Notes: a model not told the origin generated them from the letters alone. A DNA stretch of 25,594 bases from Maricaulis sp965657935 (GCA_965657935.1 CBFHQE010000025.1:1-25594); one strand, 5' to 3'. Positions 15,586-24,152 are shown, numbered from the stretch's first letter. Numbers and translations: made by a program.

Positions 15586-16436
15586 GACCAGACAAGTTGC
15601 GGCGCGATCCAGCGCGCCTCAACTCCATATTCCGCAAGGATTGCGACGACGGTTTCAGTGCTGAAACCGTCGTCCTGCATTTCAGCCTGCAATATTCCGC
15701 CTGCGATAAGCATGGCATCCACCCCGGCCCGCGCGGCGCCCTCGATATCGGTTTCAGGGCCGTCACCGATGGCAAGCACACGTGATGGCTCAACGGGCCC
15801 GCCACTTTCCGCCAGCGCGTCGAACGCCAGCCGGTAGATCGGACGATGAGGCTTGCCAGCCACGATGCTGACGCCGCCCATCTCGCGGTAAAGACGGGCA
15901 ATCGCGCCAGCACAGAAAATCATCTGATCGCCAGCCTGCACGATGATATCCGGGTTGGCACAAACCAGGTCCAGCTTGCGCTTCAGCGCGGCCTCCAGAA
16001 CCTGCTGATAATGCTCGGGTCGTCCATTCCAGTAATCATCCGGGCCTGTGCAGGATATGAAATCGGCGTCTTCAATTCCGACAAAGTCCAGATCGAGTCC
16101 GTCATAGAGCGCCTCGTCCCAGTCCGGCCCGATCTTGAAGGCCTTGCCCGGCGCGCGTTTGACCAGCTCTTCATGGATCGCATCGCCGGACGTCACGGCG
16201 CAATCATAGGCGTCCCCGGGAAAGCCCATCTCACCCAGCGCTTCCAGCAGGCTGGGATGTCGACGGGGCGAGTTGGACACGAGACAAACCCGTCCGCCCT
16301 GCTTGCGGTAGGCCTGCAATGCTTCGACAGCGGGCGGGAGCAGACTGTGGCCATCCCGGATCACACCCCACACATCACAGAACAGGGCGTCGTATCGGTC
16401 GGCAATTTCACTGAGCTTGGTCATGCCTGCCTTCAA
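15582..16436 (-). CDS. HAD-superfamily hydrolase, TIGR01459 type
   Basis: The 284-residue protein is a class IIA HAD (NagD-like) member. Motif I is FCDVWGVIRDG, with nucleophile D21, but the second aspartate of the usual DxD is tryptophan. Motif II is VSNSPR, motif III lies in AGKPHRPIY, and motif IV is GDGPETDIEGA. Family members hydrolyse phosphate monoesters; the physiological substrate of this branch is not known to me. ATG 16436 and ATG 16424 are both possible starts. It follows tipF by 26 bases on the same strand and is probably co-transcribed. Its TAG stop shares CTAG with the converging cheZ stop. Confidence 0.85.
   Translation of the reverse strand: MKAGMTKLSEIADRYDALFCDVWGVIRDGHSLLPPAVEALQAYRKQGGRVCLVSNSPRRHPSLLEALGEMGFPGDAYDCAVTSGDAIHEELVKRAPGKAFKIGPDWDEALYDGLDLDFVGIEDADFISCTGPDDYWNGRPEHYQQVLEAALKRKLDLVCANPDIIVQAGDQMIFCAGAIARLYREMGGVSIVAGKPHRPIYRLAFDALAESGGPVEPSRVLAIGDGPETDIEGAARAGVDAMLIAGGILQAEMQDDGFSTETVVAILAEYGVEARWIAPQLVWS
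15645..15674. repeat. Perfect 14-base inverted repeat inside a gene end
   Basis: GACGACGGTTTCAG (15645-15658) and CTGAAACCGTCGTC (15661-15674) are exact reverse complements around a two-base spacer. The repeat lies in the C-terminal coding region of the HAD gene, about 60 bases past the cheZ stop. No T-run follows on either side. It could halt or stabilise the cheZ transcript. Confidence 0.7.
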
Positions 16437-16462
16437 GCAGGCGCCCGGGTGGGCGTCAATCG

Positions 16463-17668
16463 CTAAACGGCGACGCTCACGTCCGGCTCATCTTCCGCCT
16501 CGATCACGTCATCCTTGACCGGACGTGGGGAACCAAAGAGGTGCCCCTGCCCATAAGCGACATCGAATTCGAGCACTTCGACAACCGTGCCCTCTTCCTC
16601 CACACGATCAACAATGAGATCAATTCCATTGCGTGCGAAGAGGCCGGCAATGTCCTCATGGGCAATCTCGCCGGCATCCATTCCGGCAATGCGCTCGAAC
16701 TTGTCGATCGCGGTCAACAGGCGCTCGCCGCCAACCTTGACGAACCGCACGCCCGCGCGTTGCATCTCGTCGAGATCAAGATCGACATTCATCACCTGGT
16801 CGACCGAGAAACGAAATCCGAAATCGGCCATCCGCGCCATGTTGCGAGCCGCAACGGCGTCACGCTCGACAAAGGCCTTCTGGGAAACTTCGAAAATAAT
16901 CGAGCCCGCCAGATGTTTGTGCTGTCGAATGAAATCCAGGAAAGTCGGAAAGAACGTCTCGTCCGCGAGGGAGTTCAGCGAGATATTGCAGAAGATCGCG
17001 ATCTTGCGGTCCTGCGACGTCAGGCGCCGCACGATCTGGACACATCTGAACAGCAGGAGATTATCGACCTCGGTCATCAAGCCGGCACGCTCGGCCGCCT
17101 CGATGAAACTGCCGGGCATGATAACCCGGCCCGTCGCGTCGCGCAGGCGGGTGAAGCTCTCATAGAAGGCGATGCGACGCTGCGGCAGAGTGACGATTGG
17201 CTGCAGGTAAAGATCGACCCGGTTGTCTTCCAGCGCATCCCGTACGGTCTCGATATCAACGGAGGTACCTGTGGCCCCGCCAGCGACGGCGACATCTTCC
17301 GGAACTTCACCGACCCGGCGGACAAGGTCTTCAAGAACCCGGACCTCGTGCACGAGTGCATTATCGCGCTCAACTGATTCGGCGCGCAACGCGTCAGTGA
17401 TCTCGTCGAGACGGGACTGGGCGGCCTGGAATTCCTCGACCAAGGCCAGGTTCGCGGCCCTCAACTCGTGAATCTCGTCTTCCATGGCCTTGCGTTCAGC
17501 AGCCCTTGCTGCAGCGCTATGGGCCATGCCTGCAACGATAAATACGATCGCGCCCATCATCCAGGCGGACGCCGTATTCATCAATCCGAGATACTCAAAC
17601 CCTAAAGCCGCCACGACCGCGATCATGACGTAGGTGAGTACAATTAGAATGTCTGCTGCCTTGGACAT
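16463..17668 (-). CDS. tipF: TipF-like flagellar regulator with degenerate EAL domain
   Basis: The 401-residue protein has two membrane segments (about 6-25 and 31-50), a coiled coil (about 52-105) and a C-terminal EAL domain (about 140-385). This is the layout of Caulobacter TipF, which binds cyclic di-GMP and positions the flagellar assembly site. The EAL motif reads ESF (in FYESFTRL), the paired aspartates of DDFG-type motifs are altered (FSVDQV), and the loop YGQGHLFGSP is kept. The domain therefore looks like a sensor rather than an active phosphodiesterase. The start is ATG 17668 with GAGGA just upstream; an in-frame TTG at 17686 lies before that site. A HAD gene follows, and CheY/CheZ genes lie next door. 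Confidence 0.78.
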   Translation of the reverse strand: MSKAADILIVLTYVMIAVVAALGFEYLGLMNTASAWMMGAIVFIVAGMAHSAAARAAERKAMEDEIHELRAANLALVEEFQAAQSRLDEITDALRAESVERDNALVHEVRVLEDLVRRVGEVPEDVAVAGGATGTSVDIETVRDALEDNRVDLYLQPIVTLPQRRIAFYESFTRLRDATGRVIMPGSFIEAAERAGLMTEVDNLLLFRCVQIVRRLTSQDRKIAIFCNISLNSLADETFFPTFLDFIRQHKHLAGSIIFEVSQKAFVERDAVAARNMARMADFGFRFSVDQVMNVDLDLDEMQRAGVRFVKVGGERLLTAIDKFERIAGMDAGEIAHEDIAGLFARNGIDLIVDRVEEEGTVVEVLEFDVAYGQGHLFGSPRPVKDDVIEAEDEPDVSVAV

Positions 17669-17780
17669 CCGGTCCTCATTCTGCAACGAATCGGCACTTC
17701 TCGCCGAAGGTTAAGCTGTGTCGCGCCGGGTTTTCGTTTGGTTAACGAAGGTAAACCCGAAGCCCGACAGACCCGATATC

Positions 17781-17817
17781 AGCAAAAGAAAATGCGGCCC
17801 AGACAGGCCGGGCCGCA
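17781..17817 (-). terminator. Terminator of the OmpA-type lipoprotein gene
   Basis: TGCGGCCC (17793-17800) and GGGCCGCA (17810-17817) are perfect reverse complements around nine bases. Reading the minus strand, the stem is followed by TTTTCTTTTGCT, a T-rich tail. It starts 25 bases past the stop of the lipoprotein gene and ends about 110 bases before the tipF start. Confidence 0.75.
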
Positions 17818-17841
17818 CAATTCTCATTTGTTATGCAGAGC

Positions 17842-18510
17842 TTATGATGTGGTGTGCGGACGGATCAAGATCTCGACCCGGCGGTTCTGCTGACGACCAT
17901 AATCGCTGTCATTGGAGGCAATCGGCGAGCGCTCGCCCATGCCACCGACGTAAAACCGGTCGCGCATCACTGACTGGGCGATGAGATACCCCGCCACGGC
18001 AGAGGCCCGCTGCTCGGACAGACGCTGGTTATAGTCCGCCGGCCCAGTACTGTCGGCGTGTCCAACCACATCGACATAGGTTGCCGGATAACGGTTCAGC
18101 ACCACCGAAACGTCATTGAGAATGGCGTAGAATTGCGGCTGGATACTGGCCGAGCTGGTATCAAAGGTGACATCGCCGGGCATGATCAGGCGCAGATTAT
18201 TGCCCTCGCGACGGACGCCAACGCCCGTGTCGCTGAGCGCCATGCGCATGGCCTCTTCCTGACGATCCATGTAGTTACCGATCGCGCCGCCGGCGAGTGC
18301 ACCGATGCCAGCACCGATCAGCGCATTGGTACGCCCCTCATCCGAGTCTGACGTATTGGTCAGGTAACCCAGGACAGCACCAGCTGCCGCGCCCAGCAGG
18401 ACGCCGCGCCCCGTATTGTTCGGACGGGTTTCGCCCGTAACAGGGTCCGTTGTGGTGCATGCGGTCATGGCCAGAGCAGCAACACCAACTACTGCGATAC
18501 GAAAATTCAT
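17842..18510 (-). CDS. OmpA-family outer-membrane lipoprotein with glycine zipper
   Basis: The 222-residue protein starts with a lipoprotein signal whose lipobox MTAC places the lipidated cysteine at residue 18. A glycine-zipper region follows (GVLLGAAAGAVLGYL and ALIGAGIGALAGGAIGNYMD, about 36-81). The C-terminal OmpA domain carries the peptidoglycan-binding pattern in VVGHADSTGPADYNQRLSEQRA and ends RQQNRRVEILI. The combination resembles YiaD-type lipoproteins, which tie the outer membrane to the cell wall. A small hairpin overlaps the region just before the start codon. It stands alone on the minus strand, with its own terminator. Confidence 0.9.
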   Translation of the reverse strand: MNFRIAVVGVAALAMTACTTTDPVTGETRPNNTGRGVLLGAAAGAVLGYLTNTSDSDEGRTNALIGAGIGALAGGAIGNYMDRQEEAMRMALSDTGVGVRREGNNLRLIMPGDVTFDTSSASIQPQFYAILNDVSVVLNRYPATYVDVVGHADSTGPADYNQRLSEQRASAVAGYLIAQSVMRDRFYVGGMGERSPIASNDSDYGRQQNRRVEILIRPHTTS

Positions 18511-18511
18511 A

Positions 18512-18531
18512 ACTCTTACCTCTCAAAGAGT
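18512..18531 (-). promoter_or_regulatory. Small hairpin presenting the ribosome-binding site of the lipoprotein gene
   Basis: ACTCTT (18512-18517) and AAGAGT (18526-18531) are reverse complements around eight bases. On the minus strand the loop contains GAGAGG, the likely ribosome-binding site, two to twenty bases before the ATG at 18510. The stem is only six pairs, so any control of translation is speculative. Confidence 0.3.
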
Positions 18532-18660
18532 GCCTGTTGGCGCCCATACTACGCATAAATGCGACAAGCATTCCATGCGAGGGCATATCTTCATGTCGAT
18601 GAACGCAAGCTGAGCAGATTTTCCGGCGCTGTCACTGGGAAAAAGAGTCACGCCTCACCC

Positions 18661-18688
18661 TTGACGCTTCAGCCCCCACTGCTTAAAT
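18661..18688 (+). promoter_or_regulatory. groESL promoter
   Basis: TTGACG (18661-18666) and TTAAAT (18683-18688) are spaced by 16 bases and sit directly upstream of the CIRCE operator, as expected for a vegetative promoter that HrcA can block. The preceding CCC makes the -35 box also compatible with a heat-shock sigma-32 site (CCCTTGA). The remainder of the 269-base gap 18511-18779 shows no gene. Confidence 0.6.
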
Positions 18689-18691
18689 GCG

Positions 18692-18718
18692 TTAGCAGTC
18701 GGCAGGGGTGAGTGCTAA
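18692..18718. promoter_or_regulatory. CIRCE operator (HrcA site)
   Basis: TTAGCAGTC, nine bases, then GAGTGCTAA matches the CIRCE element TTAGCACTC-N9-GAGTGCTAA with a single mismatch in the left arm. It lies four bases after the -10 box and 61 bases before groES. HrcA binding here would repress groESL until heat or misfolded protein draws off GroEL. Confidence 0.93.
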
Positions 18719-18779
18719 AGCCGAATCCCCTCGTCACTGCAAGAAATTCAATCAGTCCTCTTGTTGGAGAAAAACCAAG

Positions 18780-19070
18780 ATGACCTTTCGTCCTTTGCAT
18801 GACCGCGTGCTCGTAAAGCGCGTCGAAGAAGAGTCCAAGACCGCTGGCGGCATCATCATTCCGGATACCGCGAAAGAGAAGCCGCAAGAAGGTGAAGTCG
18901 TTTCCGTTGGTGGCGGCGCCATCAAGGAAGACGGTTCCATCCGCGCGCTCGACGTAAAAGCTGGCGACCGCATCCTGTTTGGCAAGTGGTCCGGCACGGA
19001 AGTTTCAATCGGCGGCGACGAGCTGCTGATCATGAAAGAGTCCGACATCCTGGGCATCATGGAAGCCTAA
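18780..19070 (+). CDS. groES: Co-chaperonin GroES
   Basis: GroES is the heptameric lid of the GroEL folding chamber. The 96-residue protein shows the full family sequence: FRPLHDRVLVKRVEEESKT at the N-terminus, the mobile loop TAGGIIIPDTAKEKPQ (about residues 20-35) that binds GroEL, and ILFGKWSGTEVSIGGDELLIM toward the end. The start is ATG 18780 with GGAG at 18766-18769; the in-frame extension upstream to 18708 overlaps the CIRCE element and is rejected. groEL follows after 46 bases in the same operon, under CIRCE control. Confidence 0.98.
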   Translation: MTFRPLHDRVLVKRVEEESKTAGGIIIPDTAKEKPQEGEVVSVGGGAIKEDGSIRALDVKAGDRILFGKWSGTEVSIGGDELLIMKESDILGIMEA

Positions 19071-19116
19071 TCGGCTGTTCCAGACCTCCCAGCTCCTCAG
19101 ATAAGGAATTAGCCCA

Positions 19117-20763
19117 ATGGCTGCTAAAGACGTATTTTTCTCTTCCGATGCCCGTGACCGTATGCTGCGCGGCGTCGACATCCTGGCTAACGCTGTAAAA
19201 GTCACGCTCGGCCCGAAAGGCCGCAACGTCGTGATCGAAAAGTCCTTCGGCGCTCCGCGCACCACGAAAGACGGCGTTTCTGTCGCCAAGGAAATCGAAC
19301 TGGCTGACAAGTTCGAAAACATGGGCGCCCAGATGATCCGCGAAGTCGCGTCCAAGACGAATGACGTCGCTGGCGACGGCACCACCACTGCAACGGTTCT
19401 GGCACAGTCCATCGTTCGCGAAGGCATGAAGTCTGTTGCGGCCGGCATGAACCCGATGGATCTCAAGCGCGGCATCGACAAGGCAACGGCGATCATCGTC
19501 GAAGAGATCAAGGCCATGTCCACCCCGATCAAGGGCTCTGCAGAAGTTGCCCAGGTCGGCACGATTTCCGCGAATGGCGACAGCCAGATCGGCAAGGACA
19601 TCGCCCACGCGATGGAAAAAGTCGGCAATGAAGGCGTCATCACCGTCGAGGAAGCCAAGTCCCTGGAAACCGAGCTGGACGTCGTTGAAGGCATGCAGTT
19701 CGACCGCGGCTACCTGTCTCCCTACTTCATCACGGACGCAGACAAGATGCTGGCCGACCTCGAAGAGCCGTTCATCCTGCTCCACGAGAAGAAGCTGACC
19801 TCCCTGCAGCCGATGCTGCCGATCCTGGAAACCGTTGTTCAGTCCGGTCGTCCGCTGCTGATCATTGCTGAAGACGTTGAGGGCGAAGCCCTGGCAACGC
19901 TCGTCGTCAACAAGCTGCGTGGTGGCCTGAAGATTGCTGCCGTGAAAGCCCCGGGCTTCGGCGATCGCCGCAAGGCCATGCTGGAAGACATCGCGATCCT
20001 CACCGGTGGCCAGGTTATTTCCGAAGATCTCGGCATCAAGCTGGAAACGGTCACTCTGGACATGCTCGGCACGGCCAAGCGCATCAACATCACCAAGGAC
20101 GACACGACGATCGTCGACGGTGCTGGCGAGCGTGAAACCATCGAAGCTCGCGTCGGCCAGATCCGCCGCCAGGTCGAAGACACCTCCTCTGATTACGACC
20201 GCGAGAAGCTCCAGGAACGCCTGGCCAAGCTTGCTGGCGGTGTTGCTGTGATCAAGGTCGGTGGAGCGACCGAGATCGAAGTGAAAGAGAAGAAAGACCG
20301 CGTTGACGATGCCCTGAACGCCACCCGCGCTGCGGTTGAAGAAGGCATTGTTACGGGCGGCGGCACAGCTCTGCTGCGCGCATCCACCAAGCTGGAAGGC
20401 CTCGAAGGCGAGAATGCAGATCAGACCCAGGGCGTTCGCATCGTCGCACGCGCTCTGCAGGCTCCGATCCGTCAGATCGTCGAGAATGCTGGCGTCGAAG
20501 GCTCCATCGTTGTCGGCAAGATCCTCGAGAACGGCGCCGCGACCTTCGGCTTCAACGCTCAGACCGAAGAGTATGGTGACATGCTCGAGTTTGGCGTCAT
20601 CGACCCGGCCAAGGTTGTCCGTACGGCGCTGCAGGACGCTGCTTCTGTCGCTTCCCTGCTGATCACGACGGAAGCTGCCGTCGCTGACGCACCGAAGGAA
20701 GAAGGCGCAGCTCCGGCCATGCCTGATATGGGCGGAATGGGCGGAATGGGCGGCATGATGTAA
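19117..20763 (+). CDS. groEL: Chaperonin GroEL
   Basis: GroEL forms the double-ring ATP-driven folding chamber. The 548-residue protein is complete. It begins MAAKDVFFSSDARDRMLRG and contains the ATP-binding VKVTLGPKGRNVV and DGVSVAKEIEL, then GDGTTTATVLA (about 86-96). The apical domain follows, and the protein ends in the flexible GGM-repeat tail. The length equals the standard for alphaproteobacteria. It is transcribed with groES and followed by a strong terminator 30 bases past the stop. Codon choice is strongly biased to C-ending codons, as expected for a highly expressed gene. Confidence 0.99.
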   Translation: MAAKDVFFSSDARDRMLRGVDILANAVKVTLGPKGRNVVIEKSFGAPRTTKDGVSVAKEIELADKFENMGAQMIREVASKTNDVAGDGTTTATVLAQSIVREGMKSVAAGMNPMDLKRGIDKATAIIVEEIKAMSTPIKGSAEVAQVGTISANGDSQIGKDIAHAMEKVGNEGVITVEEAKSLETELDVVEGMQFDRGYLSPYFITDADKMLADLEEPFILLHEKKLTSLQPMLPILETVVQSGRPLLIIAEDVEGEALATLVVNKLRGGLKIAAVKAPGFGDRRKAMLEDIAILTGGQVISEDLGIKLETVTLDMLGTAKRINITKDDTTIVDGAGERETIEARVGQIRRQVEDTSSDYDREKLQERLAKLAGGVAVIKVGGATEIEVKEKKDRVDDALNATRAAVEEGIVTGGGTALLRASTKLEGLEGENADQTQGVRIVARALQAPIRQIVENAGVEGSIVVGKILENGAATFGFNAQTEEYGDMLEFGVIDPAKVVRTALQDAASVASLLITTEAAVADAPKEEGAAPAMPDMGGMGGMGGMM

Positions 20764-20792
20764 TCATGCCGGTCTGCTGACCGACCTAAGCG

Positions 20793-20827
20793 AAGGCCCG
20801 CTCAACCGAGCGGGCCTTTTCTTTTTT
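20793..20827 (+). terminator. groESL terminator
   Basis: AAGGCCCGCTC (20793-20803), loop AACC and GAGCGGGCCTT (20808-20818) form a perfect 11-pair stem, followed by TTCTTTTTTT. It is a textbook intrinsic terminator. The same stem recurs at 24156-24181. Confidence 0.95.
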
Positions 20828-20885
20828 TGCCATCACCAATATGCAGTGATAATCGAATAAAATCTCGAAGTTACGAGCATGTCGC

Positions 20886-20898
20886 CGATCAATGATCG
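20886..20898. repeat. Short palindrome upstream of the acyltransferase gene
   Basis: CGATCA (20886-20891) and TGATCG (20893-20898) are reverse complements around one base, ending 19 bases before the acyltransferase ATG. It could be an operator half-site pair, but it is short. Nothing else could be supported in the 90 bases after the groESL terminator. Confidence 0.3.
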
Positions 20899-20917
20899 AT
20901 GATGGAGCCGACGCGCA

Positions 20918-22087
20918 ATGAAACTGACAACTGTCCAAGCACTGCGTGCAATCGCGGCGCTGTTGGTGACAATCTACCACCTGTTTCTGAATGAACAGGC
21001 AGGCATCACCAATAATGGCAGCAGCGAGGTCTCCTCATTGCTCGATCTGACACGCAACGGTTTTGCCGGTGTCGATATGTTTTTCGTGATTTCTGGCTTT
21101 ATCATGGTCTATGTCACCGACACGGCATCGCACGGAAAGTTCACAAGTCTGGATTTCCTGCTGGCCCGCCTGGCGCGCATTTATCCATTGTGGTGGCTCT
21201 TCAGCCTGCTCTTCCTGATCATGATCATCGTCGGCACCGGTCAGCTCACGCCCGCCTCCTACGGGATCGCGGATGATCAAACCGCAAGTTATCTACTGCG
21301 TTCTTTTATGCTCTGGCCACAGGAAAAGCTGCCCTACATCGTTGTTGGCTGGACGCTGATCCATGAGCTCTATTTCTACCTCGTCTTCGCAGGCTTCCTG
21401 CTGGCGCCGCGCGCCTGGTTACCGGGCCTAACGGCGCTGTGGTGTGCCGCGCTCCTGCTTGGAACCGCTGCCGGTTTCGCTACCGCACAGGCTGCGAACA
21501 ACGTCTTGTCCCTGGTCTTCCACCCCCTCACGCTGGAATTCATTCTGGGCATGGGCGTAGGCCTGGCCGTGACAAAAAATGTCCGTCGACTTGCTCTTCC
21601 CGCGCTGGTCGCTGGTACCGCTGTTTTTGTGGCCGCCTTGTTGCTCTTCACTCCGGAGATGACCGGCCTGTCAATGAACTGGTCGCGAATTGCCGTGTTC
21701 GGACTGCCCAGCGCCCTGATCCTGTATGGGCTGGTTAGCCTTGAACTTCAGCAGGGCTGGACCGCGTCTAGCCGCCTCGTTTATCTCGGTGACGCGTCAT
21801 ACGCCCTGTATCTGTGTCATTTGGTCGTCTATCTGATGACGCTGAAAGCGTTCGAGATCCTGGCCGCGGGGTTGGCCCAGTTGGGACTGCCGGCCTGGCT
21901 GGTCTCTGCCGTCACGCTCGGGCATGCAGGACCGGTGGACAACATATTGTTCGCCGTGGTCGCCTTCAGCGGATCAATGGTTTGTGCCACGCTGACTTAC
22001 TCATTCCTGGAAAAGCAATCGCTTGCATGGTTGTCGCGGCAACGCCGGACACTGATGAACCGCCTAAGGCAGGTTGACGGGCAATAG
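20918..22087 (+). CDS. Acyltransferase-3 family membrane protein (O-acetyltransferase type)
   Basis: The 389-residue protein has about ten membrane segments. It opens with the family signature KLTTVQALRAIAALLVTIYH, in which R10 and H21 are the conserved catalytic-site residues, and continues with GFAGVDMFFVISGFIMVY (about 48-65). Members such as ExoZ and OatA transfer acetyl or other acyl groups to sugars of exopolysaccharide, O-antigen or peptidoglycan. No SGNH domain is attached, so it is the short form. The start is ATG 20918, with only a distant GGAG. It stands alone between the groESL terminator and the peptidase gene; its target is unknown. Confidence 0.9.
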   Translation: MKLTTVQALRAIAALLVTIYHLFLNEQAGITNNGSSEVSSLLDLTRNGFAGVDMFFVISGFIMVYVTDTASHGKFTSLDFLLARLARIYPLWWLFSLLFLIMIIVGTGQLTPASYGIADDQTASYLLRSFMLWPQEKLPYIVVGWTLIHELYFYLVFAGFLLAPRAWLPGLTALWCAALLLGTAAGFATAQAANNVLSLVFHPLTLEFILGMGVGLAVTKNVRRLALPALVAGTAVFVAALLLFTPEMTGLSMNWSRIAVFGLPSALILYGLVSLELQQGWTASSRLVYLGDASYALYLCHLVVYLMTLKAFEILAAGLAQLGLPAWLVSAVTLGHAGPVDNILFAVVAFSGSMVCATLTYSFLEKQSLAWLSRQRRTLMNRLRQVDGQ

Positions 22088-22190
22088 GGGCGTGCGAACG
22101 GCCGCCGGGTTTGGGCAAACGCCAAACTCTCCCTTTCGGTTTCGTCCGATGCGTGTAAACTTCCCGGCAGATTCAATTGGGGAGTACATC

Positions 22191-24149
22191 ATGGGACAAC
22201 TAGCCAAGGCGCTAGGCACCTCTGCCATCATCCTGGCGCTCGCAGCCTGCACACCGGCAGATCAGGCTGGCAGCGCCAATTCCGGCACTGAAGCGGCTGC
22301 CATGGAAGCTGCACAGTACGACGCAGCGACGTTCCATGAAACAACCTCGTTCGGGATGGCGTCTGGCGGCGGCCATGCCTTTTCCGCCACTGACGGTCGC
22401 ATCCTGATCAGCTCGGATGAAACGGGCGTTTTCAATGCCTATGCCGTTGACCCGGCGACCGGTGACCGCGAGCAGCTCACCACATCCGATACCAATGCGA
22501 CCTACGCGCTCAGCTGGTTCCCCGAAGACAATCGCCTTCTCGTCACAGCCGATGGCGGCGGCGATGAACTCAGCCATGTCTATCTGCGCGAGGAAGACGG
22601 CCGCCTGGTTGATCTGACGCCAGGCGAAAACGTCCGCGCCATGTTCCTGGGCTGGTCCCCGGACGGAACAGATATGTGGGTGGCCACAAATGAGCGTGAC
22701 GCCGCCTCTTTCGACATCTACGAGATCGATACGGTCGCGTTCGAGACCGGCGTGGTCTTCCAGAATGATGACAGCCTGCAGATTGGCTCCGTCAGCCCGG
22801 ATGGACGCTGGCTGTCGCTGGTTCGCAACCGGACCTCTGCTGACAGCGACATCCTTCTGCTCGACCTGTCTGCGCCTGGCTCGATGCCACAGCTGATCAC
22901 CGAGCATGAGGGCAACATTGCCTATGGCGACTACACCTTCACACCGGAAAGCGATGCCCTGGTCTATGCGACCAACGAGCATGGCGAATACAATCAGGCC
23001 TGGACCTATGAGCTGGCGACCGGCGACACGGCCCCGCTGATCGAGGCCGATTGGGACGTCTCCTTTGTCAGCTACTCCCCGTCAGGTCGCTACCGTGTGC
23101 ACGGCATCAATGCCGACGCCTCGACGCAAGTGAGCATTCTGGACCACGAAACCGGCGAGGCCCTGCCCTTGCCAGACCTGCCCGCCGGTGAGTTGCGCAG
23201 CGTGCGTTTCTCTCGCGATGAGGGGCAAATCGCCTTCCTGATCAACTCCTCCACGTCTCCGTCCAATCTGCATATGGTTGACCTGGCCGAACAAACTCAG
23301 AGCCAGCTGACCAATGCGCTCAACCCGGCCATCAGCCAGACCGAGATGGTCGAAGCGACAGTGGTGCGTTTCGAGAGCTTCGATGGCCTGGAGATTCCGG
23401 GCATCATGTACCGCCCGCACAGTGCCAGCGCCGAAAATCCGGTTCCGGCCCTTGTCTGGGTTCACGGTGGACCGGGCGGACAAAGCCGTGTCGGTTACTC
23501 GGCAACGATCCAGCACCTGGTCAATCACGGTTACGCTGTCTATGCCGCCAACAACCGAGGGTCCTCGGGCTACGGCAAAACCTTCTTCCACATGGATGAC
23601 CGTCGGCATGGCGAAGAAGACCTGAGCGACATCGTTGCCGCCGGCAATTATCTGCGCTCGCTGGACTGGGTCGCGGATGACCAGGTGGGCGTCATCGGTG
23701 GATCCTATGGCGGCTATATGACCGCTGCCGCTCTGGCTTTCCACCCGGAAGAATTCGAGGTGGGCATCAACATCTTCGGCGTCACCAACTGGGTCCGCAC
23801 GCTGGAAAGCATCCCGCCATGGTGGGAAAGTATCCGCGAGGCGCTGTATGACGAAATGGGTGATCCAGCCGTCGATGGCGAACGCCATCGTGCAATTTCG
23901 CCGCTGTTCCACGCCGAGAACATTGTCCGCCCGATGCTCGTCGTCCAGGGCGCCAACGACCCACGTGTCCTGCAGGTCGAAAGCGATGAGATCGTCGAGG
24001 CGGTTCGTGCCAATGGCGTCCCTGTGGAATACGTCCTCTTCCCGGATGAGGGGCACGGCTTCCGACGCCGCGACAACCGCATTACGGCTTCAGAGGCTTA
24101 TCTGACATTCCTGGAGGAACACCTCCGGCAGACGACCACCGCCGAATAA
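22191..24149 (+). CDS. S9-family (prolyl oligopeptidase type) lipoprotein peptidase
   Basis: The 652-residue product begins with a lipoprotein signal, MGQLAKALGTSAIILALAAC, with C20 as the lipidated residue. A beta-propeller built of WD40/TolB-like blades follows (about 60-380; recurring SPDGRW, SPSGRY and TPESDAL segments). The C-terminal alpha/beta-hydrolase holds the triad S505 (GGSYGGYM), D590 (ANDPRV) and H622 (DEGHGF), plus the oxyanion loop VHGGPGG. Such enzymes cleave short peptides, often after proline or acyl-blocked residues, probably in the periplasm here. The start is ATG 22191 with GGGGAG at 22179-22184; an earlier in-frame start at 22074 would bury the signal peptide. A bidirectional terminator follows. 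Confidence 0.93.
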   Translation: MGQLAKALGTSAIILALAACTPADQAGSANSGTEAAAMEAAQYDAATFHETTSFGMASGGGHAFSATDGRILISSDETGVFNAYAVDPATGDREQLTTSDTNATYALSWFPEDNRLLVTADGGGDELSHVYLREEDGRLVDLTPGENVRAMFLGWSPDGTDMWVATNERDAASFDIYEIDTVAFETGVVFQNDDSLQIGSVSPDGRWLSLVRNRTSADSDILLLDLSAPGSMPQLITEHEGNIAYGDYTFTPESDALVYATNEHGEYNQAWTYELATGDTAPLIEADWDVSFVSYSPSGRYRVHGINADASTQVSILDHETGEALPLPDLPAGELRSVRFSRDEGQIAFLINSSTSPSNLHMVDLAEQTQSQLTNALNPAISQTEMVEATVVRFESFDGLEIPGIMYRPHSASAENPVPALVWVHGGPGGQSRVGYSATIQHLVNHGYAVYAANNRGSSGYGKTFFHMDDRRHGEEDLSDIVAAGNYLRSLDWVADDQVGVIGGSYGGYMTAAALAFHPEEFEVGINIFGVTNWVRTLESIPPWWESIREALYDEMGDPAVDGERHRAISPLFHAENIVRPMLVVQGANDPRVLQVESDEIVEAVRANGVPVEYVLFPDEGHGFRRRDNRITASEAYLTFLEEHLRQTTTAE

Positions 24150-24152
24150 GAC

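Noticed and set aside
17700..17760. CtrA-like TTAA motifs upstream of tipF
   Set aside because: The available half-sites have the wrong spacing (TTTA-N6-TTAA), so the match is too weak to report as a site.
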